64,000 nt of DNA from Virgisporangium ochraceum (GCF_016863655.1 NZ_BOPH01000088.1:62001-126000); one strand, 5' to 3'; positions 1 through 9,085 are shown, counted from the first letter of the stretch. Program-made: numbers and translations. The notes: generated from the letters alone by a model not told the origin.

Positions 1-1
1 C

Positions 2-166
2 AGCGGCAGCGGCATCAACCCGTGGCCCCAGTCCACGTACTACCTCACCGGCAGCGACATCAAGCGGGGCACCAAGGTGGAATACGCCGTGCGCGCCCGC
101 AACTGCGGTGTGACGGCCCGCTACTCGGGCTACTACGCCATCGTCGCGACATACGACTACCCGTGA
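2..166 (+). CDS. C-terminal end of a truncated protein, probably secreted
   Basis: The window opens inside this reading frame, so only the last 54 residues are present (SGSGINPWPQSTYYL... ending IVATYDYP). The segment alternates polar and aromatic residues (YYL, YSGYYAIV) as in the last strands of a secreted beta-sandwich, and has one Cys. No family can be named from this piece. The codon choice is GC-rich and the stop is followed 6 bp later by a perfect hairpin, which supports that this is the true end of a transcription unit. The other frame at this place (22-228) is Arg/Pro-rich and is a shadow. Confidence 0.6.
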   Translation, partial: SGSGINPWPQSTYYLTGSDIKRGTKVEYAVRARNCGVTARYSGYYAIVATYDYP

Positions 167-171
167 TCCGC

Positions 172-207
172 ACTCCGCGTGGCGGGCGCCGGCCCGCCAC
201 GCGGAGT
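172..207 (+). terminator. Perfect 16-bp hairpin terminator
   Basis: Bases 172-187 (ACTCCGCGTGGCGGGC) pair perfectly with 192-207 around a 4-base loop GCCG. It sits directly after the stop of the first gene. There is no T-tract, which is common for actinobacterial terminators. The remaining bases to the next gene (208-374) show no further gene. Confidence 0.85.
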
Positions 208-374
208 TCACGCTCTGGGTGTCCATGATGGACGCTGGGGGCGCCTGGATGGCGGCCAGGGCAATGATGCTTCGCGGCCGGACGCGTGGGCTGCCTGCCG
301 CGCCCCCTCACCGTCAGCAAGGCGCTGATAGATAGGTGAGACCTGCCGATGCGGTTCGGGTGCACTCGACGCAT

Positions 375-1178
375 ATGATGATCATCATGGACAATACGCA
401 TGCCGATCTCGGAGAGTACCTGCGCGAATACTATGTGCTCAAATCGGCCGGTGACCTCGACGGTGTGACCGGACTGTTCCGCTCGGACGCCGTCTACGCC
501 GACGCGACCCTGGGCTGGCGCATCGACGGGCTCGACGCGCTCTCCGCCGGCTGGGCTGAGTACATGCCCGGTTGGGTCCAGCGCGGTGCTGTGTCGTATC
601 CGACCCGGGTGCTTGGCGACGCCACGGGCGGCGTGGCGTTCGTGACCGCGAGCCCAGAACTGTTCGGTGGTGAGCTTCGTGCGCTCGCTGGAGTGAGCAT
701 CGTCGACGGCCTCATCGTTCGATTCATCGACTACTGGGACGGTCGGCAGCTGGATCTCTCGAGCATGCGTGTCCCGGACGACCAGTTCCCGCTCAGCTTC
801 GGTGAGGACCTGCCGGCGGCCCGGGAACACGGCCTTCTGGATGAAGCGGTCGACCGCCTCGTATCGGGTGAGTATCCGCTGGCAACCGATGTCACACTCG
901 AGGATCTGACGCTGCGGGTGCGTGTTCACGGAAAGAATGCGACGGCCACACTGTGGGAACAACTCCCGTATGGCGGCGGCGTCAAGGTGTGCCGCGTCAT
1001 GGGCGGGCCACGCGGCGGCGGATTCGAATGGATCTCGCCCGACGGACCGGTCAACCGCGGGATCACGGCCGTAGCTCTCGACTCGGACGGGCGCATTGCC
1101 GAGCTGTGCTCGACCTGGGACGGCGCACGGGTTTCCGACGCACTCCTGCGCGAGTGGCACGGGTCGGCACTCGGGTAG
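375..1178 (+). CDS. Tandem NTF2/SnoaL-like domain protein
   Basis: A protein of about 267 residues with two NTF2-like folds in a row. The first half (LGEYLREYYVLKSAGDLDGV...RFIDYWDGRQLDL) has the helix-rich start, the D-x-x-G-x-x-x-L-F-x-x-D-A turn and the ending FIDYWD that SnoaL-like proteins show. The second half (VDRLVSGEYPLATDVTLEDL...IAELCSTWDG) repeats this outline. Such cups bind small molecules or catalyse isomerase or hydratase chemistry; the substrate is unknown. The first possible start is GTG at 336, but the residues before MMIIMDNTHADLG do not look structural, so ATG 375 (or 387) is preferred. It stands alone, upstream of a LAL regulator whose product could sense a related compound. 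Confidence 0.75.
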   Translation: MMIIMDNTHADLGEYLREYYVLKSAGDLDGVTGLFRSDAVYADATLGWRIDGLDALSAGWAEYMPGWVQRGAVSYPTRVLGDATGGVAFVTASPELFGGELRALAGVSIVDGLIVRFIDYWDGRQLDLSSMRVPDDQFPLSFGEDLPAAREHGLLDEAVDRLVSGEYPLATDVTLEDLTLRVRVHGKNATATLWEQLPYGGGVKVCRVMGGPRGGGFEWISPDGPVNRGITAVALDSDGRIAELCSTWDGARVSDALLREWHGSALG

Positions 1179-1343
1179 ACGAAGACGTTCGCAACTTCCG
1201 AGCAGGCCTTGCGGCAGGGTCGCGAGCCCGACACCACTGATTGGTCACACATCCGGAGCCGCGGGGTGGGCCGCCGTTGTGACGGTGGACTCGGTCTGGC
1301 CGGGCGGGCGTGGCCGGGCGGTGGTCGCCGGGATGATGTCACC

Positions 1344-4061
1344 GTGTCGGCACCGCTGGTTGGTCGGGAGTCCGAGTTGCGCGTCCTCGGCGGGCTGCTC
1401 GGGCGGATCCACGACGGGGGTGGCGCGGTCCTCGTGCGGGGCGAGGTCGGCATCGGCAAGTCCGCCCTGCTGCAGGAGGCGGCCCGCGTCGCCCGGGCGG
1501 CGCGGGTGCGGGTGCTGACCACCACCGGCGTGCCGAGCGAGGCGCAGATCCCGTTCGCGGGGCTGTACCAGCTCCTCCGGCCGATCCTCGGCCAGGCCGA
1601 CCGGCTGCCGACGCCGCAGCGGGGCGCCGTGCTGGCGGCGTTCGGCCGCACCGACACCGCGGTCCCGGACCTCTATCTGGTGGCGCTGGCCACGTTGGGC
1701 CTGATCGGCGAGGCGACCACGCGGGAACCGGTCCTGCTGGTCGTCGAGGACGCGCACTGGCTCGATCCCGCCAGCGCCGACGTGCTGGTCTTCGTCGCTC
1801 GGCGGCTGGAGTTCGAACCGGTGATCCTACTGGCGGCGATGCGTGACGGCTTCGGCGGACCGTTCGCCGACAGCGGTCTTCCGGCGCTCGCACCGGGCCG
1901 GCTGGGCCCGGAGGACGCGGAGACCCTGGTCGACGCGCACGCCCCCGGTCTACGCGACGAGGTCCGCAAGCGGGTGCTGACCGAGGCCGCCGGCAACCCG
2001 CTCGCCCTGGTCGAGCTACCGGCCGTCCTCGACGCCGACGACCAGCTCACCGGGCCGCTGCCGCTGACCGACCGGCTGGAGCAGGCCTTCGCGGCCCGCG
2101 TGGAAGGCCTGCCCGTGCCGGCCCGGGCGCTGCTGTTGGCGGTCGCACTCAATGACAGCGACTCCCTGGCCGAGGCCGTCGCCGCGGCCACGCTGGTCGC
2201 GGGCGCGCCGTGCACCGTCGACGACCTGCTGCCGGCCATCGGCGCCCGGCTCGTCGGGACCGACGGTGAACGGGTCCGTTTCCTGCACCCGCTGATGCGG
2301 TCGGCCATTCACCGCCGGTCCACCATCGGGCAGCGACACCGTACCCACGCCGCGCTCGCGGACGGCCTTGCCCACGACGCCGACCGCCGCGTCTGGCACC
2401 GGGCGGCCTCCCTGGCCGGCCCCGACGACGGCATCGCGGCCGACCTGGACGAGGCGGCGGTCCGCGCCCAGCGCCGCGGCGGCATCGCCGCCGGCGCGGT
2501 GGCGCTGGAACGCGCGGCCCGGCTGACCCGCGACCCGGCGCTGCGCGGCGAGCGGCTGCTGCGGGCGGCGGAGCTGGCGTTCGAGCTCGGACAGCGCGAC
2601 GCCGTGGTCCGGGTGCTCGCCGAGGCCGACCGGATGGACCTGTCCGAACGGCAACGCTGGCGCACGGCCTGGATCCGCGACAGTTTCGACGACGGCGTAC
2701 TCGGCCGGGCACAGGCCGCCTGGTCGCTGGCACAGGTCGCGGAGCGGGCCGCGGCCGAAGCCCCGGCCCTGGCGCTGAACCTCCTGTACGGCGCCGCGTT
2801 GCGCTGCTGGTGGACCGAGCCGGGCGTCGAGGCCCGGGCGAGTGTGGTCGCGGCCGCCGGGCAGGTGCCGGTCGACAAGAACGACCCGCGGCTGCTGGTC
2901 GTCCTCGCGTACACCGCGCCGGTCGAGTGCGGCGAGGTCGTCCTGGACGGCGTGCGTCACCAGCCGCTCGACGACGATCCGCGCGCGGGCCGGATGCTGG
3001 GCAACGCCGCGATGGCGGTCGGCGCATTCGACCTCGCCGCCGGCTTCTTCGCCGGATGCCTGTCCGAACTGCGGACGCAGGGCCGGTTGAGCCTGCTGGC
3101 CCGGGCGCTCGCCCTGCAGGCGTGGAGCTGCGCCCAGCTGGCCGAGCTGAGCGTCGCCGTGCCGGCCGCCGACGAGGCGTACCGGTTGGCCCACGACACA
3201 TCGCAGCCGCTGGTCGCCGCGACCGCGCGGGTCACCCAGGCTCTGCTCGCCGCCCTGCGCGGAGACGAGGACGGTACCGAGACCTTCGCCGCGGAAGCCG
3301 AGCGGACCAGCCTGCCCGGCGCCGCCCACGCGGTGCTGGCGGCCGCCCAACTCGCCCGCGGCCTCGCGGCACTCGGCGCCGGCCGCGACGCGGACGCTCG
3401 TGCCCACCTGGCGCGCATCTACGACCCGGCCGATCCCGCCTACCACGGCGCGACCCGCTGCTGGGCGGTCGGAGATCTGGCCGAGGCGGCCGTGCGCAGC
3501 GGCCAACCCGGGGCGGTCCGCGGTCTGGTCGCGGAGATGACGGCGGTGGGGCGGCGCACGCCGTCGCCGGCGCTGCACAGCGGCCTGCGTCACGCCCGGG
3601 CCGTTCTCGCCGGCGACGACGCGGCCGAGGCCATGTACGAGGAGGCCTTGCGTCAGGTGACCCTTCCGTTTCCCCGCGCCCGGGCCCAGTTGCGCTACGG
3701 CGAATGGCTGCGGCGGCAACGCCGGGTCGCCGAGGCGCGGGTGCACTTGCGCTCGGCCCGCGAGACGTTCGACGCGCTGGGCACGATCCCGTGGGGGGAG
3801 CGCGCCCGCGCCGAGCTACGCGCGTCGGGCGAGACCAGCCGCCGCCGCATGCCCGACGCCCGCGACCAGCTGACCCCGCAGGAACTGCAGATCGCCCAGC
3901 TGGCCGCCAGCGGCCTGACCAACCGCGAGATCGGCCAGCGGCTGTACCTGTCCCACCGGACGGTCAGCTCGCACCTGCACCGGATCTTCCCGAAGCTCGG
4001 GGTCACCTCCCGGTCGGCGCTGCACGCCGCGCTGCGGCCGGAAGACCGTCATCTGACGTAA
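1344..4061 (+). CDS. LAL-type ATP-binding LuxR transcriptional regulator (copy 1)
   Basis: About 905 residues with the full LAL layout. An N-terminal AAA/NACHT-like ATPase starts at LVGRESELRVL, with Walker A GEVGIGKSALL near residue 33 and Walker B LLVVEDAHWLD near 130. A long alpha-helical TPR-like sensor region follows. The C-terminus carries a LuxR/GerE helix-turn-helix at about 842-897 (LTPQELQIAQLAASGLTNRE...HLHRIFPKLGV). These proteins (MalT family) bind an inducer and ATP, then oligomerise on promoters. The frame is open from 1209, but family members begin just before the LVGRE motif, so GTG 1344 is chosen. The alpha/beta hydrolase and SDR genes downstream are its likely targets, being co-directional and only 34 bp away. 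Confidence 0.9.
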   Translation: MSAPLVGRESELRVLGGLLGRIHDGGGAVLVRGEVGIGKSALLQEAARVARAARVRVLTTTGVPSEAQIPFAGLYQLLRPILGQADRLPTPQRGAVLAAFGRTDTAVPDLYLVALATLGLIGEATTREPVLLVVEDAHWLDPASADVLVFVARRLEFEPVILLAAMRDGFGGPFADSGLPALAPGRLGPEDAETLVDAHAPGLRDEVRKRVLTEAAGNPLALVELPAVLDADDQLTGPLPLTDRLEQAFAARVEGLPVPARALLLAVALNDSDSLAEAVAAATLVAGAPCTVDDLLPAIGARLVGTDGERVRFLHPLMRSAIHRRSTIGQRHRTHAALADGLAHDADRRVWHRAASLAGPDDGIAADLDEAAVRAQRRGGIAAGAVALERAARLTRDPALRGERLLRAAELAFELGQRDAVVRVLAEADRMDLSERQRWRTAWIRDSFDDGVLGRAQAAWSLAQVAERAAAEAPALALNLLYGAALRCWWTEPGVEARASVVAAAGQVPVDKNDPRLLVVLAYTAPVECGEVVLDGVRHQPLDDDPRAGRMLGNAAMAVGAFDLAAGFFAGCLSELRTQGRLSLLARALALQAWSCAQLAELSVAVPAADEAYRLAHDTSQPLVAATARVTQALLAALRGDEDGTETFAAEAERTSLPGAAHAVLAAAQLARGLAALGAGRDADARAHLARIYDPADPAYHGATRCWAVGDLAEAAVRSGQPGAVRGLVAEMTAVGRRTPSPALHSGLRHARAVLAGDDAAEAMYEEALRQVTLPFPRARAQLRYGEWLRRQRRVAEARVHLRSARETFDALGTIPWGERARAELRASGETSRRRMPDARDQLTPQELQIAQLAASGLTNREIGQRLYLSHRTVSSHLHRIFPKLGVTSRSALHAALRPEDRHLT

Positions 4062-4095
4062 GCGACACGGGCCGACAACCGAATACGGTCCCCGC

Positions 4096-4887
4096 ATGAG
4101 CACCCCCGTTCTGTTGATCCACGGGCTGTGGCTGCACGCCACATCCTGGGCACCCTGGCTCACCCTGCTCCGGGAGTCCGGCTACGACGCCGAAGCCCCC
4201 GGCTGGCCCGGCATCCCCGACAGCGTCGAGGAGGCCCGCGCCCATCCGGAGGCCATCGCCGACCACGGCATCGACGACGTCGTCGCCCACTACGCGAAGA
4301 TCATCGAGGGCCTGGGCCGCAAGCCGATCCTCATCGGCCACTCCTTCGGTGGCATGATCGCCCAGAAGCTCCTCGGTCAGGACCTCGCCGCGGCCGCTGT
4401 CGCGATCGACGCCGCCCAGATCAAGGGGGTACTCCCGCTGCCGTTGTCGTCGCTGCGGGTCACCTTCCCGGTCTTCAAGAACCCGGCCAACCGGCACAGG
4501 GCCGTCTCGCTGACCGCGGAGCAGTTCCGGTACGCGTTCGGCAACGCGATCTCCCCGGAGGAGTCGGACCGGCTGTTCGAGCGGTGGGCCATCCCGGCGC
4601 CCGGCAAGCCCCTGTTCGAGGCGGCCGCGTCGAACTTCGACCCGCACTCCCCGGCCAAGGTCGACACGGCCAACGAGCACCGCGGGCCGCTGCTGCTGAT
4701 CACGGGTGGCCGTGACCACACGGTGCCGGAATCCGTCACCCGGGCCACGCTCAAGCAGTACCGGCATTCCGAGGCGGTCACCGACCTCCTCGAGTTCAAG
4801 GACAAGGCCCACTCGCTGACCATCGACAGCGGCTGGCGCGAGGTCGCCGACGCGTCGCTGGGCTGGCTGCGGAAGCAGTCGCTCTGA
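4096..4887 (+). CDS. Alpha/beta-hydrolase fold protein
   Basis: 263 residues, a normal length for a single-domain alpha/beta hydrolase. Seen directly: the oxyanion-hole strand VLLIHGLWLH near the N-terminus, the nucleophile elbow GHSFGG with Ser83, an acid in TGGRDHTVPE near residue 207 and a C-terminal His in KDKAHSLTID. The family hydrolyses esters, lactones or related bonds; the substrate cannot be read from sequence. Its last base is the first base of the downstream SDR start codon, so the two are translationally coupled and probably act on the same compound. It follows LAL regulator 1 by 34 bp. Confidence 0.85.
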   Translation: MSTPVLLIHGLWLHATSWAPWLTLLRESGYDAEAPGWPGIPDSVEEARAHPEAIADHGIDDVVAHYAKIIEGLGRKPILIGHSFGGMIAQKLLGQDLAAAAVAIDAAQIKGVLPLPLSSLRVTFPVFKNPANRHRAVSLTAEQFRYAFGNAISPEESDRLFERWAIPAPGKPLFEAAASNFDPHSPAKVDTANEHRGPLLLITGGRDHTVPESVTRATLKQYRHSEAVTDLLEFKDKAHSLTIDSGWREVADASLGWLRKQSL

Positions 4888-5675
4888 TGGACCTGCACCT
4901 GACCGGGAAGAAGGCGGTTGTCACCGGCGCGAGCAAGGGCATCGGGTTGGCGATCACCCGCGCGCTGGCCGGCGCCGGTGTCGACGTCGTGGCCGGGGCA
5001 CGCACCGTCACCACGGAACTGTCCGACCTCGCCGAGCGGGCCACGGTCCGCCCGGTGGCGGTCGACCTGGCCGACCCGGACGGCCCGTCGCGGCTCGTCC
5101 AGGCCGCCGTCGACGCCTACGGCGGCCTGGACATCCTGGTCAACAATGTGGGCGCCGTGCTCCCGCGCACGGGCGGGTTCCTGTCCGTCACCGACGACGA
5201 CTGGCTCACGACGCTGACGATCAACTTCCTCGCCGCCGTGCGCACCACCCGCGCCGCACTGCCGCACCTCCTCGACCGCGGCACCGGGGTCGTCGTCACC
5301 GTCAACTCGGTCAACGCGCGGCTGCCGGATCCACTCGTCATCGATTACAGCGCCGCCAAGGCGGCCCTGGCCAACTTCTCGAAGTCACTGTCGAAGGAGG
5401 TCGGGCCGCGCGGGGTCCGCGTCGTCACGGTGAGCCCGGGGCCGGTGAGCACCGGGCTGTGGCTCGGCACCGGCGGGGTGGCCGCCACCGTCGCACAGGC
5501 CGCGGGGGCAACGCCCGAGGCGATCGCCCAGGGCGCGGCCCGAGAGTCCGTCACCGGCCGCTTCACCCAGCCGGAGGAGGTCGCCGACCTGGTCCTCCTG
5601 CTGTCCAGCGACCGCGCCGGCAACATCACCGGCGCTGACGTGGTCATCGACGGCGGACTCATCGCCACCCTGTAG
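4887..5675 (+). CDS. Short-chain dehydrogenase/reductase
   Basis: 262 residues of a classical SDR oxidoreductase, cytosolic and NAD(P)-dependent. Motifs seen: cofactor loop TGASKGIG near residue 14, NNVG (the NNAG variant) near 88, catalytic Ser141 in TVNSV and YSAAK with Tyr154 and Lys158. The end INGADVVIDGG-type (ITGADVVIDGGLIATL) is also classical. The start ATG overlaps the TGA of the hydrolase (TGATG), so it belongs to the same operon as the LAL regulator and hydrolase. The substrate is unknown; the pairing suggests oxidation or reduction of a hydroxy or keto compound handled by the hydrolase. Confidence 0.9.
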   Translation: MDLHLTGKKAVVTGASKGIGLAITRALAGAGVDVVAGARTVTTELSDLAERATVRPVAVDLADPDGPSRLVQAAVDAYGGLDILVNNVGAVLPRTGGFLSVTDDDWLTTLTINFLAAVRTTRAALPHLLDRGTGVVVTVNSVNARLPDPLVIDYSAAKAALANFSKSLSKEVGPRGVRVVTVSPGPVSTGLWLGTGGVAATVAQAAGATPEAIAQGAARESVTGRFTQPEEVADLVLLLSSDRAGNITGADVVIDGGLIATL

Positions 5676-5744
5676 AGGGTCTGTTCCGGAGTCGACCGCT
5701 CGGGCGCGGGACCGACGCCGACGAAGTGTCCACGGCCCGGGATG

Positions 5745-7019
5745 TCACCGGTGCGTGCAGGTCCACGTGAACGGCGAGAACGCGCCGGGGGTGACCACCG
5801 CCGCGCCAACGACGGCACGGCCGTCGTCGGAGATCCACCGGCCCAGGACGGCGCCCAGGGTGCCCTTGGGCGCGGGCAGCGCGTACCTGGTGCCCTCAGG
5901 GCTCACGGCGGCGATGCGCCCCTCGAACGAGTCGAGGGTGCCGGCCAGGATCCACCCGGTGCTGGCGGCCGTGATCAGGGCACCGGTGACCGGGTACACC
6001 GTGCTGCGGCCGTCCCGCAGGTTCCAGCGCACCGGTGACCTCGGGTCGACGAAATCGGGATTGGTTCCCTGCGTCGGCGTCTGCTTCTCCGAAGGCAACA
6101 CCAGGTCGTCGTGCGACCGCGGACTTACCGGGCCGTCCTTCGCCGCGGTGCCGTAGACGGTGTCGCCCCGGACGACCGTGGCCGAGGCCTTGATGAAGCC
6201 CGCCGGGATGGGCAGATCCCGACGGGCGCCGTCGGGTCCCCAGACCGCGACGGTCTCCTGCCGGCCGGCAAAGCCCAGCACGGTGCCGACCACCGACCCG
6301 TCGGCGGTGATGCCGACCGGCACCGCGGCCACGTCGGGCTCGATCAGGCGGGGGGAACCGGGCGAGCCGGCCGGCCAGACGACGAGCACGCTCTGCGTCG
6401 CCAGGGATTCGGGCATCATCGCGCCCACGACGTCACCCGCCTCGTTGATTGCCATCGGCGTGGCGGTGCGGGCGCCGGCCGGTAGGGCCAGCGGCGTGAG
6501 CGCGCCGTCCCGGAGGATCCAGCCGGTCGGTCGTGGCTGTTCGACCGCCACGTAGGTGCCGACCGCCACCCCGGCCGAGTTCACCGCGGCGGGCATCAGC
6601 ACTCCGCCGATGTCGCTGGTGGCGATGACCTCGGACACCCCGTCGCGCCACCGGACGAGGCTGCTGCCGTTGATCCCGAGCACGATCCTGCCGGTCGGAT
6701 CCACCGCCTGCAGTTCCCCGCCCGGTCCCGAGCGGTTGAGCGCGGACACCGTGCAGTCGGCCGGCTTCGTCGCGCTCACGACCGGCTGCTGCGCGGGTCC
6801 ACTCTCCGGGTGACCGCCACGGACGGCCGCGACCGCCACCGGCACCCCGACCGCGACGGCCAGTGCGGCACCGCCTACCGCCGTCGCGATCCGCGCGCGG
6901 CGCTCGGCCCGCCGGCCGGCGTGCACGATCCGCTCGACCTCGACGCCGCTCGCGGGCGGCTCGATGTGCAGCAGACCGGTGCGCAGCGTGCGGCCGGCCC
7001 GTTCCTCGTCGAATGACAT
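5745..7019 (-). CDS. Membrane-anchored sigma-factor partner with HAF-like extracellular repeats
   Basis: 424 residues encoded 9 bp downstream of an ECF sigma gene, behind a strong TGAGGAGG ribosome site. The first 40 residues are cytoplasmic and basic towards the membrane, one transmembrane helix follows (about 42-66, GGAALAVAVGVPVAVAAV), and the rest lies outside. The outer part contains repeated units such as AVNSAGVAVGTY, INEAGDVVGAM and ITADGSVVGTVLG, the pattern of HAF repeats that form a beta-propeller. In this gene pair (SigE-family sigma followed by a one-helix protein) the membrane protein is expected to hold or tune the sigma factor; that role is inferred from position. No classical zinc anti-sigma motif (HxxxCxxC) is present. 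Confidence 0.8.
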   Translation of the reverse strand: MSFDEERAGRTLRTGLLHIEPPASGVEVERIVHAGRRAERRARIATAVGGAALAVAVGVPVAVAAVRGGHPESGPAQQPVVSATKPADCTVSALNRSGPGGELQAVDPTGRIVLGINGSSLVRWRDGVSEVIATSDIGGVLMPAAVNSAGVAVGTYVAVEQPRPTGWILRDGALTPLALPAGARTATPMAINEAGDVVGAMMPESLATQSVLVVWPAGSPGSPRLIEPDVAAVPVGITADGSVVGTVLGFAGRQETVAVWGPDGARRDLPIPAGFIKASATVVRGDTVYGTAAKDGPVSPRSHDDLVLPSEKQTPTQGTNPDFVDPRSPVRWNLRDGRSTVYPVTGALITAASTGWILAGTLDSFEGRIAAVSPEGTRYALPAPKGTLGAVLGRWISDDGRAVVGAAVVTPGAFSPFTWTCTHR

Positions 7020-7028
7020 GAAGCCTCC

Positions 7029-7526
7029 TCAGCGGGCGGTGTGGTCGACGTCGAGCACGCGACGCAGCGCGGCGAGCCCTCGTGACGTGTGGTTCTTGAT
7101 GTTGCTGTCGGAGCACCTCAGGGTCGCCGCCGTCTCGGCGACCGACAGGTCGCAGAAGAAGCGCAGCACCAGAACGGTGCGCTGGGAGCGCGGCAGGCGG
7201 GCGAGCGCGGCCCGCAGCGAGTCCCGCTCCTCGACGTCTCCCGAGGGCGGCGCGGGCCGCTCCGGCGGGGCAGGCGTCAGCCACGTCCGCAGACGGCTTC
7301 TCCGTACCTCGTCGAGGTACTTGTGCACGAGAATCCGGCGCACGTAGGCGTCGAGGTTGTCGGCGGCGCGGGCCCGCCGCCAGTGGCGGTAGAGCACGGT
7401 CGCCGCCGACTGCACGATGTCGTCGGCGAGGTGACCGTCACCGCACAGCAGGTACGCCTCCCGGTGCCAGGCGGTCCGACGCGCCGAGACGTACTCGACG
7501 AACGCCCGCTCCTGCTCCCCGTGCAT
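7029..7526 (-). CDS. SigE-family ECF RNA polymerase sigma factor
   Basis: 165 residues. Region 2 is seen at EAYLLCGDGHLADDIVQSAATVLYRHW with NLDAYVRRILVHKYLDEVRR, and region 4 at LARLPRSQRTVLVLRFFCDLSVAETA...SNIKNHTSRGLAAL. This is the short Streptomyces SigE-like ECF subfamily that lacks extra C-terminal domains. The frame stays open far upstream (to 8045), but ATG 7526 is preceded by GGAGGGAG at good spacing and matches family starts (MHGEQERAFVEYVSARR), so that start is chosen. It forms an operon with the membrane protein directly downstream, which is its likely regulator. Confidence 0.92.
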   Translation of the reverse strand: MHGEQERAFVEYVSARRTAWHREAYLLCGDGHLADDIVQSAATVLYRHWRRARAADNLDAYVRRILVHKYLDEVRRSRLRTWLTPAPPERPAPPSGDVEERDSLRAALARLPRSQRTVLVLRFFCDLSVAETAATLRCSDSNIKNHTSRGLAALRRVLDVDHTAR

Positions 7527-8108
7527 GCCGCTCCCTCCGTTGGGTCTACCTCTAAGACAGCGACGGCCGCCCGACGGGTCCCATTCGGGACGAAACGAAC
7601 TTAAGCGGCCGACAGTCCGAGACGCGGTCGGTGCCCGGGCCGACGGTGATCTGCGTGGTGCCCGCACCGGCGGGCTCGACAGTGAAGACATGGCCGAACG
7701 CGGCGTCGTCGATCGAGGAGTATGGGATCCGCCTGCGGACCGGAACGGCGCGGTGGATGTCCGCGCCCACCCGCGGGGCGGCCACCAGCGTGGCGCCCTC
7801 ATGCCGAGCCGCTTCGGGCGTCGATCAGTTCGTGCGTGGCTGGAGTTGCGGCGTTGGGACACCGGGCCGGCGGATCTGCGTTTCGCATGTCGCCCCTGCC
7901 ACGACCGCGATCGCGGACGGGCGATCCGGTTCCCGGTCCGCCACGCCGGCACGACGCAGATCAGCGTAACGACGCCGAGGACGGTGTCGACCGCGCGACG
8001 CTTGATCGCACTCCGCTGTTCAGTACGTGCCTGTCGGCCCCGCATGACGTGACACGACCGGCGCGGCCCGGATAGGCCCCGCCGGTCGCATCCCCCCGTG
8101 GACAGCTG
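7527..8108. other. 580-bp stretch without a convincing gene; possible decayed reading frame
   Basis: This spacer holds the promoter side of the sigma gene. On the minus strand, 7552-7790 reads ARHEGATLVAAPRVGADIHRAV... PYSSIDDAAFGHVFTVEPAG and then runs on into low-quality sequence, with a stop just upstream of the segment. It could be the remains of a gene, but no family was recognised and there is no start with a ribosome site. All long frames on the plus strand are Arg-rich shadows. Confidence 0.4.
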
Positions 8109-8930
8109 TCAGGTCCGGCGGTCGACACTCACACAGATGTCCTCGGCCCCGCCGATGATTCCGTAGTTGCGCCCGACGAAGATCATGTACCGGCCCCAGG
8201 CGTACTCGGTCCCGGGACTGGAGTCCCACTGGAGGCCGGGGTCGGACCAGGTGCCGTCGGCGTTGACCGTCACCGTCACCTGCCGGACGACCTCCGCGTT
8301 CAGCGGGGGGTTCAGGATGTGCCGGGTGGACCCCGCAGCGCCGAAGGGCTTGGAGAAGCCGGTCCCGCTGTAGTACGTGACAACCACCGTCGGGTCGAGG
8401 GCCGGGTTGAGGCCCGAGCCGGATGCGGAGATGCTGCTGCTGCCGTCACCCTCGCAGTCGAAACGGGCGACCGTACGCGTGTCGTACCGGCAGCTCGCGT
8501 ACGTCTCCCATCCCCCCGTGTTGTCCGGGTTGGCCACCCGGATGCGCCACATCTCCGTGTAGTTGGCGACCGTGTCGGTGCTGACGAACGGGATGGAGAA
8601 CACCGCCCCGTTGAAGCCGCCCGTCGCGTCGGTGGTGACGGTCGTCGTCACCGTTGGGCGGTACCCGATCGTGCCGCGGCGGGGCTGGATCGAGGAATCG
8701 GCGAGGTCCCACGCGCCCGACGTGAATATGGCCTGCACTATCAGCTGGGTGTTCGCCGGGTGGTTGGACGTTCCCTCTACCGACGCCGTCACCGTGCGGG
8801 TGGCGCCGTCACAGGTGAGGGTGGGGGTCTGCTCCGTCACGTACGCCGCCTGCGCGGGAAGGGCCGGCACCAGCACTCCCGCTGCTACCGCGCCGGCTAC
8901 CAGCAACGGACCGAACATCTTGATCCTCAT
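8109..8930 (-). CDS. Secreted hypothetical protein with Sec signal peptide
   Basis: 273 residues starting at ATG 8930 behind CGGAGAG. Residues 1-28 form a Sec signal peptide (MRIKMFGPLLVAGAV... VPALPAQAA, cleavage after AQA-A). The mature part has a repeated beta-rich pattern: LTCDGATRTVTASVEG and FDCEGDGSSSISASGSG begin two similar halves, each with a Cys near its start and one near its middle, so two Ig-like domains with a disulfide each are likely. It is divergent from the SARP regulator; the two share a 155-bp promoter region. An upstream start (9005) would destroy the signal peptide and overlap the regulator's promoter. Function unknown; probably an extracellular structural or binding protein. 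Confidence 0.8.
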   Translation of the reverse strand: MRIKMFGPLLVAGAVAAGVLVPALPAQAAYVTEQTPTLTCDGATRTVTASVEGTSNHPANTQLIVQAIFTSGAWDLADSSIQPRRGTIGYRPTVTTTVTTDATGGFNGAVFSIPFVSTDTVANYTEMWRIRVANPDNTGGWETYASCRYDTRTVARFDCEGDGSSSISASGSGLNPALDPTVVVTYYSGTGFSKPFGAAGSTRHILNPPLNAEVVRQVTVTVNADGTWSDPGLQWDSSPGTEYAWGRYMIFVGRNYGIIGGAEDICVSVDRRT

Positions 8931-9036
8931 TACTCTCCGTTCATCCTCCTGGGCCGGGCGGCCCGTCGATGCCCGGAACCATGACTTCGGTGACTGCCGA
9001 TACACTTCCGTGGCGCTGCCATGGCGTCACTGGAGG

Positions 9037-9078
9037 GGAAGCGCCTACGGAAGCGCTTCGGGAAGTCGTTGGGAAGTC
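9037..9078 (+). promoter_or_regulatory. Four GGAAG heptamer direct repeats, SARP-type operator
   Basis: GGAAGCG at 9037, GGAAGCG at 9049, GGAAGTC at 9061 and GGAAGTC at 9072 lie on the same face of the helix with 12, 12 and 11 bp between starts. SARP regulators are known to bind heptameric direct repeats spaced by about 11 bp. The array ends 8 bp before the start codon of the SARP gene itself, so autoregulation is the simplest reading. It could also act on the divergent secreted-protein gene. Confidence 0.65.
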
Positions 9079-9085
9079 CCTGCGT

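Noticed and set aside
60..1160. Long minus-strand frame of 366 residues opposite the NTF2-like gene
   Set aside because: Arg/Ala/Pro-rich without hydrophobic core and fully antisense to a gene with clear fold pattern; a GC-driven shadow.
2016..3746. 576-residue minus-strand frame inside LAL regulator 1, and the 872-residue one inside LAL regulator 2
   Set aside because: Both are antisense to genes with Walker and LuxR motifs; low-complexity composition and no starts with ribosome sites.
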